DNA of 64,000 nucleotides from Acridotheres tristis (GCA_037013685.1 CM072919.1:28571866-28635865); one strand, 5' to 3'. Counted from the stretch's first letter, positions 1-12,435 are shown. Program-made: numbers and translations. The notes: generated from the letters alone by a model not told the origin.

Positions 1-690
1 TTTCCTTTCCTTTCCTTTCCTTTCCTCTCCTCTTCCCTTCCTCTCCTCTCTCTCCTTTCCTTTCCTCTTCCTTTCCTTTCCTTTCCTCTCCTCTCCTCGC
101 TCCTCGCTTGTCTTTCCTTTCCTGCGCTTGCCTTTCCTTTCCCTCTCTTTCCTTCTCTCTCCTTTCCTTTCCTTTCCTTTCCTGCACTTGCCTTTCCTTT
201 CCTGCACTTGCCTTTCCTTTCCTTTCCTTTCCTTTCCTGCACTTGCCTTTCCTGCACTTGCCTTTCCTTTCCTTTCCTACACTTGCCCTTGCCTTTCCTG
301 CACTTGCCTTTCCTTTCCTGCCTTTTCCTTTCCTTTCCTTTCCTTTCCTTTCCTTTCCTTTCTTTTCCTTCCTTTTTCTTTCCTTTCCTTCCTTTCCTTT
401 CCTTTCCTTCCTTTCCTTTCCTTTCCTTTCCTTTCCCTTTCCTTTCCTTTCCTTTCCTTTCCTTTCCTTTCCTTTCCTTTCCTTTCCTTTCCTTTCCTTT
501 CCTTTCCTTTCCTTTCCTTTCCTTTCCTTTCCTTTCCTTTCCTTTCTCTCTCTCCTTTCCTCTCCCTCCTCCTTTCCTTTCCTTTCCTTTCCTTTCCTTG
601 GTTTTTTTTGCACTTGCCTCTCTCTTCTCTCCTCACTCGTCCTTTCCTTTCCTCGCTCCACTCGCCTTTCCTGCACTCCTGTAGCAGCTC
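1..690. repeat. TTTCC pentanucleotide satellite block
   Basis: Nearly pure tandem TTTCC units on the plus strand, with occasional TTCC, TCTCC and the 10-mer TGCACTTGCC in place of two units. The pyrimidine-only top strand leaves several reading frames open on both strands, but the encoded peptides are repeat artefacts. The edge toward the next block passes through mixed CTCGC units. Confidence 0.95.
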
Positions 691-1390
691 GCTCGCGTGC
701 TCCTTTCCATGCCCGCTCGCTCGCTCGCTCAGCCTCGCTCAGCTCGCTCCCCGCTCCTTCCGCTCGCTCGCTCGCTCAGCTCGCTCGCTCAGCCCTCAGC
801 TCGCTCAGCTCGCTCGCTCGCTCGCTCAACTCGCTCGCTCGCTCGCTCGCCTCGCTCCGCTCGCTCGCTCGCTCGCCTCGCTCGCTCGCTCATAAGCGCG
901 CTCGCTCAACTCGCTCGCTCGCTCGCTCGCTCCTTCTCGCTCGCCTCGCTCGCTCGCTCCGCTCGCTCGCTCGCTCGCGCACTTGGCACCGCTCCTTGCT
1001 CGCTCGCTCGCTGCGCGCGCTCGCTCGCTCGCTCGCTCGCTCCCTGCGCTCGCTCGCTCGCTCGCTCGCTCGCTCACTCGCTCGCTCGCTCGCTCGCTCC
1101 CTTGCGCGCGCTCGCTCGCTCCCTCGCGCGCTCGCTCGCTCGCTCGCGCCCGCTCGCTCGCTCGCTCGCTCGCTCGCTCGCTCGCTCGCTCGCTCGCTCA
1201 CTGCGCGCGCTCGCTCCTGCGCAGCGCTCGCTCGCGCGCGCTCGCTCGCTCCTGCGCGCTCGCATCGCTCGCTCGCTCGCTCGCTCGCTCGCTCGCTCGC
1301 TCGCTCGCTCGCTCGCTCGCTCGCTCGCTCGCTCGCTCGCTCGCTCAGCTCGCTCAGCTCGCCTCGCTCTCGCTCAGCCTCGCTCGCCAC
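691..1390. repeat. GCTC tetranucleotide satellite block
   Basis: Tandem GCTC (CTCG) units interrupted by GCGCGC steps and CAGCTC variants. It is GC-rich and CpG-dense, in sharp contrast to the flanking TTTCC arrays. Open frames here encode only Ala-Arg-Ser-Leu type repeats and are not genes. Confidence 0.95.
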
Positions 1391-2295
1391 TTGCCTTTCC
1401 TTTCCTGCACTTGCCTTTCCTTTCCTTTCCTTTCCTTTCCTTTCCTTTCCTTTCCTTTCCTTTCCTTTCCTTTCCTTTCCTTTCTTTCCCTTCCTTTTCC
1501 TTTCTTTCCCTTTCCTTTCCCTTTCCTTTCCCTTTCCTGCACTTGCCGCTCGCTCCGCTCGCTCGCTCGCTCGCTCCTGCACTTGCCTTTCCAAGCTCGC
1601 TCGCTCGCTCTTCCTTTCCTTTCCACCGCTCCTTGCACTTGCCTTTCCTTTCCTGCGCGCTCCTTTCCTTTCCTTTCCTTTCGCTCGCTCGCTCGCTCCT
1701 TTCCTTTCCTTTCCTTTCCTTTCCTTTCCTTTCCTTTCCTTTCCTTTCCTTTCCTTTCCTTCCCTTTCCTTTCCTTTCCTTTCCTTTCCTTTCCTTTCCT
1801 TTCCTTTCCTTTCCTTTCCTTTCCTTTCCTTTCCTTTCCTTTCCTTTCCTTTCCTTTCCTTTCCTTTCCTTTCCTTTCCTTTCCTTTCCTGCACTTGCCT
1901 TCCTTTCCTTTCCTTTCCTTTCCTTTCCTTTCCTTTCCTGCACTTGCCTTTCCTTGCCTTGCCTTTCCTTTCCTTTCCTTTCCTTTCCTTTCCTTTCCTT
2001 TCCTTTCCTTTCCTTCCCTTTCCTTTCCTTTCCTTTCCTTTCCTTTCCTTTCCTTTCCTTTCCTTTCCTTTCCTTTCCTTTCCTTTCCTTTCCTTTCCTG
2101 CACTTGCCTTTCCTGCACTTGCCTTTCCTGCACTTGCCTTTCCTTTCCTTTCCTTTCCTTTCCTTTCCTTTCCTTTCCTTTTCTTTCCTTTCCTTTCCTT
2201 TCCTTTCCTTTCCCTTTCCTTTCCTTTCCTTTCCCTTTCCTTTCCTTTCCTTGCCTTTCCTTGCCTTTCCTTGCCTTTCCTTGCCTTTCCTTGCC
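1391..2295. repeat. TTTCC array with interspersed TGCACTTGCC
   Basis: A second long TTTCC array. The 10-mer TGCACTTGCC replaces pairs of units at several places (for example near 1407, 1889, 1939, 2099, 2114 and 2129). Short GCTC islands occur at about 1547-1575 and 1680-1698. The right end becomes a TTTCCTTGCC decamer repeat (about 2250-2295). Confidence 0.95.
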
Positions 2296-3100
2296 TGCTC
2301 GCGCGGCTCGCGCGGTCTCGGCAGCTCGCGCAGCTCGTAGCAGCTCGCCGCAACTCAGCCTCGGCTCGCTCAGCTCGCTCGGCTCGCTCCCCTTCTTTTG
2401 CTTGTAGCTCGGCTCGGCTCGGCTCGCTCCTACTGCGCGCGCTCCCTGCTTGTACTCGGCTCGGCTCGGCTCGGCTCGCTCCTCTTGCGCCAGCTCGCTC
2501 GGCTCGGCTCGGCTCGGCTCGCTCGGCTCGGCTCGGCTCGGCTCGGCTCGGCTCGGCTCGGCTCGGCTCGGCTCGGCTCGCTCGGCTCGGCTCGGCTCGG
2601 CTCAGCTCCTCCGCTCGGCTCGGCTCGGCTCCTTGCGCCGCGAGCTCCCTTGCGCGCGGCTCGGCTCGGCTCAGCCCTCGGCTCGGCTCGGCTCGGCTCG
2701 GCTCGGCTCGGCTCGGCTCGGCCTACGGCTCGGCTCATGCGCGCGGCTCGGCTCATAACGCGCAGGCTCGCTCCCTGCACTTGTAGCTCGGCTCGCTCGG
2801 CTCGGCTCATGCTTGTAGCTCGGCTCGGCTCGGCTCGCTCGACCAGCTCGGCTCGGCTCGGCTCGGTCTCGGCTCGGCTCGGCTCGGCTCGGCTCGGCTC
2901 GGCTCGGCTCGGCTCGCTCCGCTCGGCTCGGCTCGGCCTCGCTCGGCCTCGCTCGCGCGGCTCGGCCCGGCTCGGCTCGGCTCGGCTCGGCTCGGCTCGG
3001 CTCGGCCGGCTTGGCTCGGCCCGGCTCGGCTCGGCTCGGCTCGGCTCGGCTCGGCGCGGCTCGCTCGCTCGGCTCGCTCGCATGCGCTCGCTCGCTCCTT
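2296..3100. repeat. GGCTC pentanucleotide satellite block
   Basis: Tandem GGCTC units (purest at about 2500-2600, 2690-2720 and 2870-3055), entered through a short GCGCGGCTC transition zone. TTGTAGCTC and CATGCGCG variants are scattered through it. This is a third repeat unit, distinct from TTTCC and GCTC but sharing the CTC core. Confidence 0.95.
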
Positions 3101-3872
3101 TCCTTTCCTGCACTTGCCTTTCCTGCACTTGCCTTTCCTTTCCTGCACTTGCCTTTCCTTTCCTTTCCTTTCCTTTCCTTTCCTTTCTTTTCCTTTCCTT
3201 TCCTTTCCTTTCCTTTCCTTTCCTTTCCTTTCTTTTCCTTTCCTTTCCTTTCCTTTCCTTTCCTTTCCTTTCCTTTCCTTTCCTTTCCTTTCCTTTCCTT
3301 TCCTTTCCTTTCCTTTCCTTTCCTTTCCTTTCCTTTCCTTTCCTTTCCTTTCCTTTCCTTTCCTTTCCTTTCCTTTCCTTTCCTTTCCTTTCCTTTCCTT
3401 TCCTTTCCTTTCCTTTCCTTTCCTTTCCTTTCTTTCCTTTCCTTTCCTTTCCTTTCCTTTCCTTTCCTTTCCTGCACTTGCCTTTCCTTTCCTTTCCTGC
3501 ACTTGCCTTTCCTTTCCTTTCCTGCACTTGCCTTTCCTTTCCTGCACTTGCCTTTCCTTTCCTTTCCTTTCCTTTCCTTTCCTTTCCTTTCCTTTCCTTT
3601 CCTGCACTTGCCTTTCCTTTCCTTTCCTTTCCTTTCCTTTCCTTTCCTTTCCTTTCCTGCACTTGCCTTTCCTTTCCTTTCCTTTCCTTTCCTTTCCTTT
3701 CCTTTCCTTTCCTTTCCTTTCCTTTCCTTTCCTTTCCTTTCCTTTCCTGCACTTGCCTTTCCTGCACTTGCCTTTCCTGCACTTGCCTTTCCTTTCCTGC
3801 ACTTGCCTTTCCTTTCCTTTCCTTTCCTTTCCTTTCCTTTCCTTTCCTTTCCTTTCCTTTCCTTTCCTTTCC
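3101..3872. repeat. TTTCC array, third block
   Basis: A long pure TTTCC run, then a segment (about 3470-3800) where TGCACTTGCC recurs at spacings that are multiples of five bases. This shows that the 10-mer is a variant kept in pentamer register rather than an insertion. Confidence 0.95.
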
Positions 3873-4682
3873 TCTCGCTCGCTCGCTCGCTCGCTCGCTC
3901 GCTCGCTCGCTCGCTCGCTCACCGCTCCTTTCCCGCTCGCTCGCTCGCTCGCTCGCTCGCTCGCTCGCTCGCTCGCTCCGCTCGCTCGCTCGCTTTCCGC
4001 TCGCTCAGCTGCTCCTTTCAGCTCCGCTCGCTCGCTTTTCGCTCGCTCGCCTCCTTTCCTTTCCTTTCCTTCCCTGCACTTGCCTTTCCTTTCCTTTCCT
4101 TTCCTGCGCGCGCTCTTTCTTTCTTCCTTTCCTTTCAACTCCTTTGCTCGCCTCGCTCGCTCGCTCGCCCTTCGCTCGCTCGCTCGCTCGCTCGCTCGCT
4201 CGCTCCCCTTGCCTTTCCTTTCCTGCGCGCGCTCGCTCGCTCGCTCGCTCGCTCGCTCGCTCCTTTCCTTTCCGCTCGCTCGCTCGCTCGCTCACTCACG
4301 CGCCTTTCCTGCGCGCGCTCGCTCGCTCGCTCGCTCCTCTTGCCTTTCCTTTCCCTGCACTTGCCTTTCCTTTCCGCTCGCTCGCTCCATGCCTTTCCTT
4401 TCCTGCTGCGCTCCCCTTTCCTTTCCCTTTCCTGCACCCGCCTTTCCTTTCAACTCCCCTGCCTGCCTTTCAACTCCTTTCCTTTCCTTTCCTGCACTTG
4501 CCTTTCAACTCGCCTTCCCTTTCCTTTCCTTTCCTACCCTTGCCTTTCCTTTCCTTTCCTTCACTTGCCTTTTCTTTCCTTTCCTTTCCTTTCCTTTCCT
4601 TTCCTTTCCTTTCCTTTCCTTTCCTTTCCTTTGCTTTCCTTTCCTTTCCTTTCCTTACCTTTCCTTTCCTTCCTTTCCTTTC
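3873..4682. repeat. Mixed GCTC and TTTCC satellite ending at assembly gap
   Basis: Alternating short blocks of GCTC and TTTCC with TTTCAACTCC variants, degrading toward the gap. The array runs straight into the run of Ns, so its true right end and total length are unknown. Confidence 0.9.
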
Positions 4683-4782
4683 NNNNNNNNNNNNNNNNNN
4701 NNNNNNNNNNNNNNNNNNNNNNNNNNNNNNNNNNNNNNNNNNNNNNNNNNNNNNNNNNNNNNNNNNNNNNNNNNNNNNNNNN
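4683..4782. other. Assembly gap (100 Ns)
   Basis: Exactly 100 Ns, the conventional size for a gap of unknown length. It lies at the satellite edge, where assemblies commonly break. Confidence 0.99.
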
Positions 4783-5470
4783 AATGTAATCTAATTTAAT
4801 TTCCAAACATCTGGTTGTTGGGGGTTGAATTGTTCCCTTTTCTTTCTGTGGAATTTTTTCCCATTGTTATGTTAAGTGGCTACACCTTAGTAGCAATAGT
4901 TTTCTCTCGAAGGGGGATGGGGGATAGGAGGACACTGGAAAAGGAAAGGTGGGACAGGGGCCTGGGCTGTCTCTCTCGCTTCGCTCGTGGAGTGAAAGGA
5001 GGACGGCCCATGCTCCGATCTAGAATCTTCCCTGCAATTCCAGCGCCGAGAGCCACGTTCCCTGCCGTCGAACACCGCTCTGCTCCTCTCCCACTTCATC
5101 CTATTACCTCTGGACATTCTGCCAAGCACCACGACCGACACCATGATGGGGGAGTCGCTCCTCCATTTCTCTCACTCCTGGGCCACTGCTGCCATCACCC
5201 AGCCGTCTTCGACTGCGCGGGACCTGCCCTGCCCACAGCACCGGTAACTGAGCACAGGGAGAGAGGGCGTGTGGCCAGAAAGGGACTGGAACTGAGCTAT
5301 ACTGTTCTGTTTTGTTTATAGCTGTTGTTGTTGTTGTTTCTGCTATTTTGCCTTGTTAGATATCAGTAAAGAACTGTTATTGCTATTCCCATATCTTCTG
5401 CCTGAAAGCCTCTGATTTGAAACTGTAATAATTATAAAGGAGGGGGTTGCACTCTGCATCTCAGGAAAGG
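4783..5470 (+). mobile_element. LTR-like repeat (ERV), plus orientation
   Basis: The segment begins with TGTAATC two bases after the gap. It has a CpG-containing middle (about 4965-5220), an AGTAAA polyadenylation-type hexamer near 5365, and then a U5-like tail ending near an A/G-rich stretch (about 5430-5450). This layout matches avian ERV LTRs. No primer-binding site or retroviral coding sequence follows. The family was not identified and the right boundary is approximate. Confidence 0.35.
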
Positions 5471-8400
5471 GGGTTTTGCCTTTCCTTAGCAAAATACCTG
5501 TCTTTCAAACCGAGACACTGGTCTTCCAGTACCTGGGCTAAAATGCATACATTTGAGTACTATATACCTATGCATATGGCTGGCCTACAATGTCAACTTA
5601 ACCCAGATGACATTTTTATTTATCTTACTTATTTATGTTACTTTTTTTTCAGTTGGCACTGCTGATATCTAGGATATTGCATTTCAGAGCCCAAGGGCAG
5701 TGTGGGAGACATGTGAAATTCTACCCAAAGTTTTGTCACTGAGAAGGCAGGTGGTCAGGTCTTCAGTTGAAACAAGGAAACCAGAAAGAGGAAGGGGAGA
5801 TGTGTAAAAGTAAAGCTGCCCCTGTGCATAGAACTGTACTGATCCCAAAATCACTCCTGCAAGCTAAAAAGGGAGAAAAGTAGGAACCTGGTTTGAATTT
5901 TTGTGCAAATTCTGTTGATCTGTTCAGCTTTGTTCCACCATGGTTAAAGTGTCACCTAAGTTATCTGTCCTCAGATACAACAAAGACATGTACCAGGAGC
6001 TGTTACGGGTCATTGATCAGCTATGTACAAACTTCCTGACTCATACATCATCAGGATTCCACAAAAAACCCTTCCTCCACATGGCTTTTGCTTTTACAGA
6101 GAACCTATTTCTTAATCCAATCAAATTCTGATCGTCAGCTGGTCTTTGCCATTACAATATGTAGAAGAATGCACTTTTAAGTAGAGAAACTGGTACTAAA
6201 GAAAGAAAAATTCTCCCAGTGAGCAGTGATTGTCTTTCTATGATCATCACGTTATTTTAACAATAAATAATAAATTATTATTTCATTAGATCTCAGGTGA
6301 AAGCTATTGTGCATAGGCTTATAAAAGCCCCAAGATTCTTCTTTTGGAATAAAACCCCAGGTATACTGTGGTCCCACAATTGTGGAGATTTTGCAAATAA
6401 AATTTCATTTTCAGTTGAATCTTAACAGTCTACCTTCAGTACCATGTTTCTCAATGATGCTCCAAAAAGGAACAGAGATTCCAGCTGAGCTGTGACTATG
6501 CACATTCCCATTCCTTTTTCCATTTTATCTCTGAACTGAAAAATGACATATGAAAGACCTGGTAGAAAGCAAATAATTTTATATAAACAGACAGCTAAAC
6601 ACAGGAGACCAAGAGTTTCTTGTCACAGGAAGCCACAGATTTCTACAGAGAACTTAAAATAAGTCATGCATCCTAGAAAACACTTTGAAAAACAAATGAT
6701 GGTGTGTAGTAAAAATCTGTTTTCCTTTAAGAACTACCACTGACCATTACACTGCTTTTGAAGAATCTGATTCACCATTCTGCAGACAAAAGCTGAAAAT
6801 AAAAAAGTATAATCAGGGAAAATAGAAAATAAGCTACATTAAATTACATAGAAAAGTTTAGAAATGCAAAAGTCAATGAAATTATTAACAAGATAATTGA
6901 GAAACACAAAATATAAAGGAAACCTGAACAGCCAGTTACTATTGAATAGAAGGTTGAGTGCTAAAGATACTGAAAAGTTTTCAAAACAAAAAATGTTTGT
7001 GGATTTTTTGGTTTTTTTTCATTTTTCACTGTTACATATCTTGTATGTTAATATGGTGCATCAACACAAAAGGCAGGAAAAAGAAAGGTAAGTCTGTTCC
7101 AGTATGTTAAAAACATCCTACAGAAACAAAGCAAAAATCACAAAAGAGAGGCAAAGTAATAAAATATTTAGAAAAAATATCTGCCAAAAGTCTTAATATC
7201 TTAGGCTAATTAACATTTCTACCATTTTTCTTCCTCTAACTACCTCCATACATCTTCTGTCTCTCAACTACTATGCAATACTTGCTTTTTAAAATACATA
7301 ATGTACTTTTTTTGTTTGCCTTCTTTCCTTTCATCTCCCTTGGGAGTCTTCTCCCATCTGTACAGAAAACAGCTTTAATATAGAAAAATGATAATTTACA
7401 GCAGTAATCCTTCCCTTGCCACCAGGGGAAGGAAGGGACCCCTTTAGTGCTTGATCCTATTTACATGCATGCCAAAATGTTTTAGCACAACAGTTTTAGG
7501 GAATTCTAGCTGTAATTTAAATTGAGGAACAGGAGTCAGATCGCCATTTCACCCACATAATGGCTTCTATCCCAAGGAGACAAAGTTCAGCCATTCCAGT
7601 GGCACATGGGCTCTTCAACTTAATTATTCTGTAATTAAGTTTGTAGTAGTGAGATATAAAGATACAGTTGGGGAAGGATAATATTGTAAAACACAGCTGC
7701 CCACGACACACATCAGGTTGGGTTATTTTTAGTAACATCAATGTTTGCTCCCAGTTCAAAACTGTTATCTGTGCAGTGAGTAAGGAAAAAGGAGAGCAAG
7801 AATGAAAGCTAAAATTTGCATTTGTGCTGCAAATCAGTTGTTACAACTGAGTAAATAAATAAAAGCAGATTTTTTTTTTTTTTGATGAAACAATACTCAT
7901 CTTGATCTGAAATCATGCCAAGTGCAATATCTCTTAATATACAGGATTGGAAGGAATAAAACAAACACTTAGAAGATCTGAACATTTCAAAGGTTCATAG
8001 GAAATTAGCCTTTGATAACCTTAGATATTACCTGGTGTCCATGTTTCCTGCCCCTTTTCATTGTCCTTGTACTCTTGGCTATCTATCATTTGCTATAGAG
8101 AAAGTGTTATTCTGTTCACCTAGTTAAAAGGCAATCCAGACACAGTCCTTGATATTTACCTGTAACTAAACATACAGCACCAAAAAAGTAAAAAAAAAAA
8201 AAAAAACCCCAAAACAAACAAAAACCACCCAATACTCCAAAATTACTATAACATATTATTTTATCCTTGAAAAGAATGAAATTATTAAATGTGGATTTAT
8301 TCAGAGACGAGGTTGAAACATCAAATATTTAACACTAACTCACTACTCTTCAGGGGTTTCACAATCAAACCTTTATTAAAAGACCATTTAGCATCACTTT

Positions 8401-8839
8401 GTTAATCATACATAGTATCCAGTATTCCCAAGTCTCAAAAGGTTGTGTCTGATCATCATCTCCCAAGACTTTCAGTACTTCTGCAATAGAAAAGCTTTGC
8501 ATCCTATTCAAAACAGCAGCTAAACACTTTAATTCATTTAACTTCCTTCCAGGCACAAGAACTAAATTGAGAGTAGTCATACAGTGTAAATACATCCAGT
8601 TATACTGAATAACCTTTTATGTACAATCTCTAATGCCAAAACTTTAGTATTTTTAAATCAGTCTCATTTTTTCTTGCCAAATTACCACATGCAACAGCAA
8701 AATCCACTTCATGCAAAATTACTGAATCTGATTGCATTGTTAATCCAAGTAGGGATTATATTTGCAGATATTTTACAAAAAGTAATAAAAAATATAGCCT
8801 TTGACCTTTACAGTCAAAGACTTCTAGCATATAATCACA
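5471..8839. other. Non-coding AT-rich stretch, no gene recognised
   Basis: No convincing exon, RNA gene or mobile element seen. If POLR3G continues leftward from 12307, this would be intronic to it. A 63-codon ORF at 5940-6131 (plus) has no recognisable domain. Poly-T at about 7870 and poly-A near 8190 are simple tracts. Confidence 0.5.
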
Positions 8840-9550
8840 AACTCAGAGAATCACAGAAGAGTTTGAGTTGGAAGGGACCTTAAACATCATCTAGTTCTAA
8901 CCCCAATGCCATCGGCAGGGATACCTTCCACTAGATCAGGTTACTCAAAGCCTCATCTGACCTGGCATTGAACTTCCAGAAATGGGGCATCCTCAACTTC
9001 CCTGAGCACCTGTGCCAGTTCCTCAACACCCTCACAGTAAAGAATTTCTTCTTAATGTCTAATTTAAACCTATTCTCTTTCAATTTGAACCCATTCCCTC
9101 ATGTCCTGACACTACATGCTATTGCCCCATCTTTCCTGTAAATTCCCTTCAGATACTGGAAGGCTGCAATTAGGTGAGCATGAAGCCTTCTCTTTTCCAG
9201 GCTAAATAATCCAAATTCTCTCAGTTTCTCCTCATAGGAGAGGTTCTCCATCCCTCTGATCAACAGACTGGTCTCCTCTGGTCTCATTCCAACAGGTCCA
9301 TGTCCTTCCTGTGCTGAGGACCCCAGAGCTTATGCAGAACAGTAGCTAGGGTCCACCAGAGCAGGAAAGAGGGGAAATATCCCTCCCTCAAAGTGGTGGC
9401 AATGGCCCAACCTAGGTGCAGCACCTTGCACTCACTTTATGAGATTCCACATGAGAATCACATATCGCATGAGATTCCCATGCACCCATTTCTCCAGTCT
9501 ATGAAGGTCTTTATGTATGGCACCCTATCCTTCAGGTCTGTACTCATCAA
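8840..9550 (-). mobile_element. CR1 LINE, 3' end fragment
   Basis: Read on the minus strand this is the 3' end of a chicken-repeat-1 LINE. The plus strand opens with the characteristic AGAATCACAGAA and then TTGGAAGGGACCTTAAA. A minus-strand frame (9099-9287) encodes the end of the reverse-transcriptase ORF ([20 protein letters not shown]). The copy is 5'-truncated, as most CR1 copies are, and carries many substitutions and indels, so it is dead. Confidence 0.9.
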
Positions 9551-12306
9551 GGAAAGACATCATAAATGAAGCTAAATCTTAAACTTAGTTATGAAGGCAA
9601 ACAGAAGAGAGTCTACAATTAAAATAACAGTATCTCAAGGGACATTCATAGATGTAAACTAGTTACATTCATGGATGAAACTATCAGCAAAGAGAGGAAA
9701 AGAAACTAGCAGTTTTGATTTCAGATCAAGGCTCTTTAGTGAAGAAATAATTGCTGATGTCATCATTTAAAAAATACATTGACTCTTGCCACTCGCAATT
9801 AATGAACTAATTCCAAACCGCTGCCAAGGTGGCAGTCACCCAGTCTTGGCAGATATACCTACAGGAAAAATATGAAAGATTCATAAGTTATATAGTGAGG
9901 TAAATAAAGAACCTTCTATAGAATAGGTCTGCTATGCTCTCAAAATGAGTGTTGAATGATGCAAATCTAGCTATATGGCACATAACACATGAAAATTTCC
10001 AGGTAGAGTGAGATACGGCTTTCATTTGCTACCTGAATAATGAAAGAAAGATAGACAGATACCTCCTAACTAATTAAAATGTTTCCCTTCTCACACTTCA
10101 AAGGACCATATGGCTCACAGATACTGTTCTGAGGTTTTATAACAATCCATTCACTCTCATAACAAAGACAATCTATGAAGTTCCTGCTTACAGCCCACCC
10201 TATAACAGTGTCTTAGTTTTACAAGATGTTTTGTAAACCAGGCAACAGAAATTATCAGTTAAAAATAATCTATTCTACAGTTTTCTAAAGCTAGACCACT
10301 TTTGCTACAGAATGCAGTCCCAGAGACAACTGCACATTGCAACTGAGATGAAAACAAGCTTTTTAAACTGCAGACCATCACTGATGTAATTATAACCTAC
10401 CCCTCAGGTCTGGCATTTTTGTACAATTAAAGATGAAGTAAAAAGATACCTCAACTTACCAACTTACCCTTACAGAGATGATGAGAACATTTGAAGCATT
10501 ATTTGACTCTAGAGTGGCTGTTTATGTACCTTCCCTGCAACTACCAATTCTGGTAGGAATAAAACAATTTTCAAAGGTGGCAGTTCTCCCAAGGAATGCA
10601 CACAGCAACAGAGAGAGATCTCACCATTTCAGAAAGAAGGTTTCGGGAGCAAACATAATACTAAGATGAACAGTAAGAATGACCACAAGAGGTAAAGTTG
10701 GAAAAGAGAGATAACATTGTCTCATAAAACAGCTGGAAAACTGGAAATTGGAAATAACCCTGCCTGGCTCTCAGACACACCAGTTTCCTTTTTTGTGCCT
10801 CTAACAGAAATAGAAAACTTCAAGCCTGACAAAGATCCAAAGCATAGCAACCCTCTAGTGAGATGGAAATCTAAAGATACTGAAATTTGTTTAGCCAGAA
10901 GATGAAAGAGGACATATGATAGAAGAGTAATTCAAAATTCTTCTATCATCATAAAGAGATCTAGAAATAAGGATCAGATCTGTTCTTGCCTCATAATCAG
11001 TTTCACCTCGTTGCACTACCTGGGCTCCAGCTGCAGATCAGGTGAAATACTCCATGTTTTGCAAGCTGCAGCATCTGGCTGGCAATGTGTTCACTGCTCA
11101 CACTGCACAGTGCTGCTCCATTTTATATATTTTAGTACAGGAACAATTGGACAATAAGGTGTGTTGCATTCAAGGACTAATTTAAAAAAAATTGCATACA
11201 GTTTCAAAAACACCTAGAATTCACCCTTACACCATGAACAGAATTTACCAAAAAGTCCTCAGGGGATTGGATTATACACCTGTACATTATCAGCATCATG
11301 AATATTTAGCCAGGAAATACTCTGATTGGTTTCATGTGGAAATGAAACCTTACATTTTAGAGTTTAAGTCAGCTCCCATTATTCAAAATCACCACAAGAT
11401 AGGAAGGGAAAGATCATACACTTTAGGTTTTTTAAACACTTTTATAAAGCTGTAACAGCACTTGCCATTTCTAACATTCAGAATAAGCACTCAGCAGCTA
11501 ATAAAACTAGGCAAAAACTCATGAATGAAAAGAAGCACTTCTCACAGTAATAATCACCAGTGAGTTCTAGATATACAGTAGATATCCTAGTAATTCTCCT
11601 GTCAGGCTGACTGTACCTCAAAAGCTGCAGGGTATACAGAATTCAGACAGAACAGAACTATGCTACCAAGCAGACTGCAACATTCACATAAGAAACCGTT
11701 ACAGATAACTTGATAATATGAAATCACACATCTTAATTGTAATGCTGGATAAATAATAAATCGTTCAGTAAGTCAAAAGCTTCCCTGCACATCAAAACAT
11801 AGTCAGAAAATGGTCTTTATTCCCCTTTGATTTTCAAATACATCCTAAATGCCAAGTCTGAATTAAGCTCCCCTAATTACACAAAGTTATCTTTCAGTTA
11901 TTTTCAAATGCTGGCTTCTGCAGTACAGGACAATCATACACAATCTTCTATATTTTCATAAATAGTAATTTTCTAAAATCAGCAATCTATTTATAGCTTC
12001 AAAGATTAATGTAAACTCATTTCAGACAAATTCAAGTATCCAGTGTTTCCGCTCTTGTAATGTCCAGAAAACCAAATTGTGATGAGGACTCCAACACACT
12101 TAACTCCTTGCAAGCAATCCAGTTAAATATGGGCTACAGCAGTTAACAAAGAGGCAGTAAAGTAATAGTAAGAAAAATGGTGAATTATATTGCTATAAAA
12201 TCTAAAGTTCTTAGGGTGGCTCATATATTTCATTACGTTCTCTAAACATGAGCGTGAACACACTTTACCTGAACACAGTGTGCTCCAAGATACTGGCTGT
12301 ACTTAC
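9551..12306. other. Probable POLR3G intron, no other feature seen
   Basis: AT-rich sequence downstream, in the POLR3G sense, of its first coding exon. I searched by eye for the next POLR3G exon on the minus strand and did not find it. No RNA gene was recognised. Confidence 0.45.
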
Positions 12307-12435
12307 TGGAAATGGTGGTGGAGGCTTACAGATGACATCAGCTAGAGCTGCACCTTTACCAAAGCCAATAGCTTCCATGTTGAAGGTGAATGAAGCATAT
12401 CCTCTTCCTCCACCTGACCTAACCATTTGGATGCA
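12307..12435 (-). CDS. POLR3G: POLR3G first coding exon (RNA polymerase III subunit RPC7)
   Basis: The minus strand shows a TTTTCAG acceptor, a nine-base leader, then ATG (12426-12424) and 40 codons. The peptide is Gly/Arg-rich followed by FTFNMEAIGFGKG and CKPPPPFP, which matches the conserved N-terminus of the Pol III subunit RPC7. The exon ends exactly on a codon at a consensus GTAAGT donor (12306-12301). POLR3G belongs to the RPC3-RPC6-RPC7 subcomplex needed for Pol III initiation. Its divergent position beside MBLAC2 is the conserved vertebrate arrangement, and favours POLR3G over its paralogue POLR3GL. The upstream non-coding exon should lie in the CpG island near 15.1-15.4 kb. Later exons are not visible here and would lie left of the window or in the gap. 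A retained exon of a broken gene cannot be excluded. Confidence 0.8.

Noticed and set aside
108..4806. Very long open frames (up to 892 codons) on both strands at the left end
   Set aside because: They are translations of TTTCC, GCTC and GGCTC tandem repeats, open in several frames at once and extending through Ns; there is no gene-like composition.
5940..6131. 63-codon ORF starting ATG GTT AAA
   Set aside because: No domain, no splice context, no conservation evidence; length compatible with chance.
9099..9287. Small minus-strand protein-coding gene
   Set aside because: It is the C-terminal end of a dead CR1 LINE reverse transcriptase.
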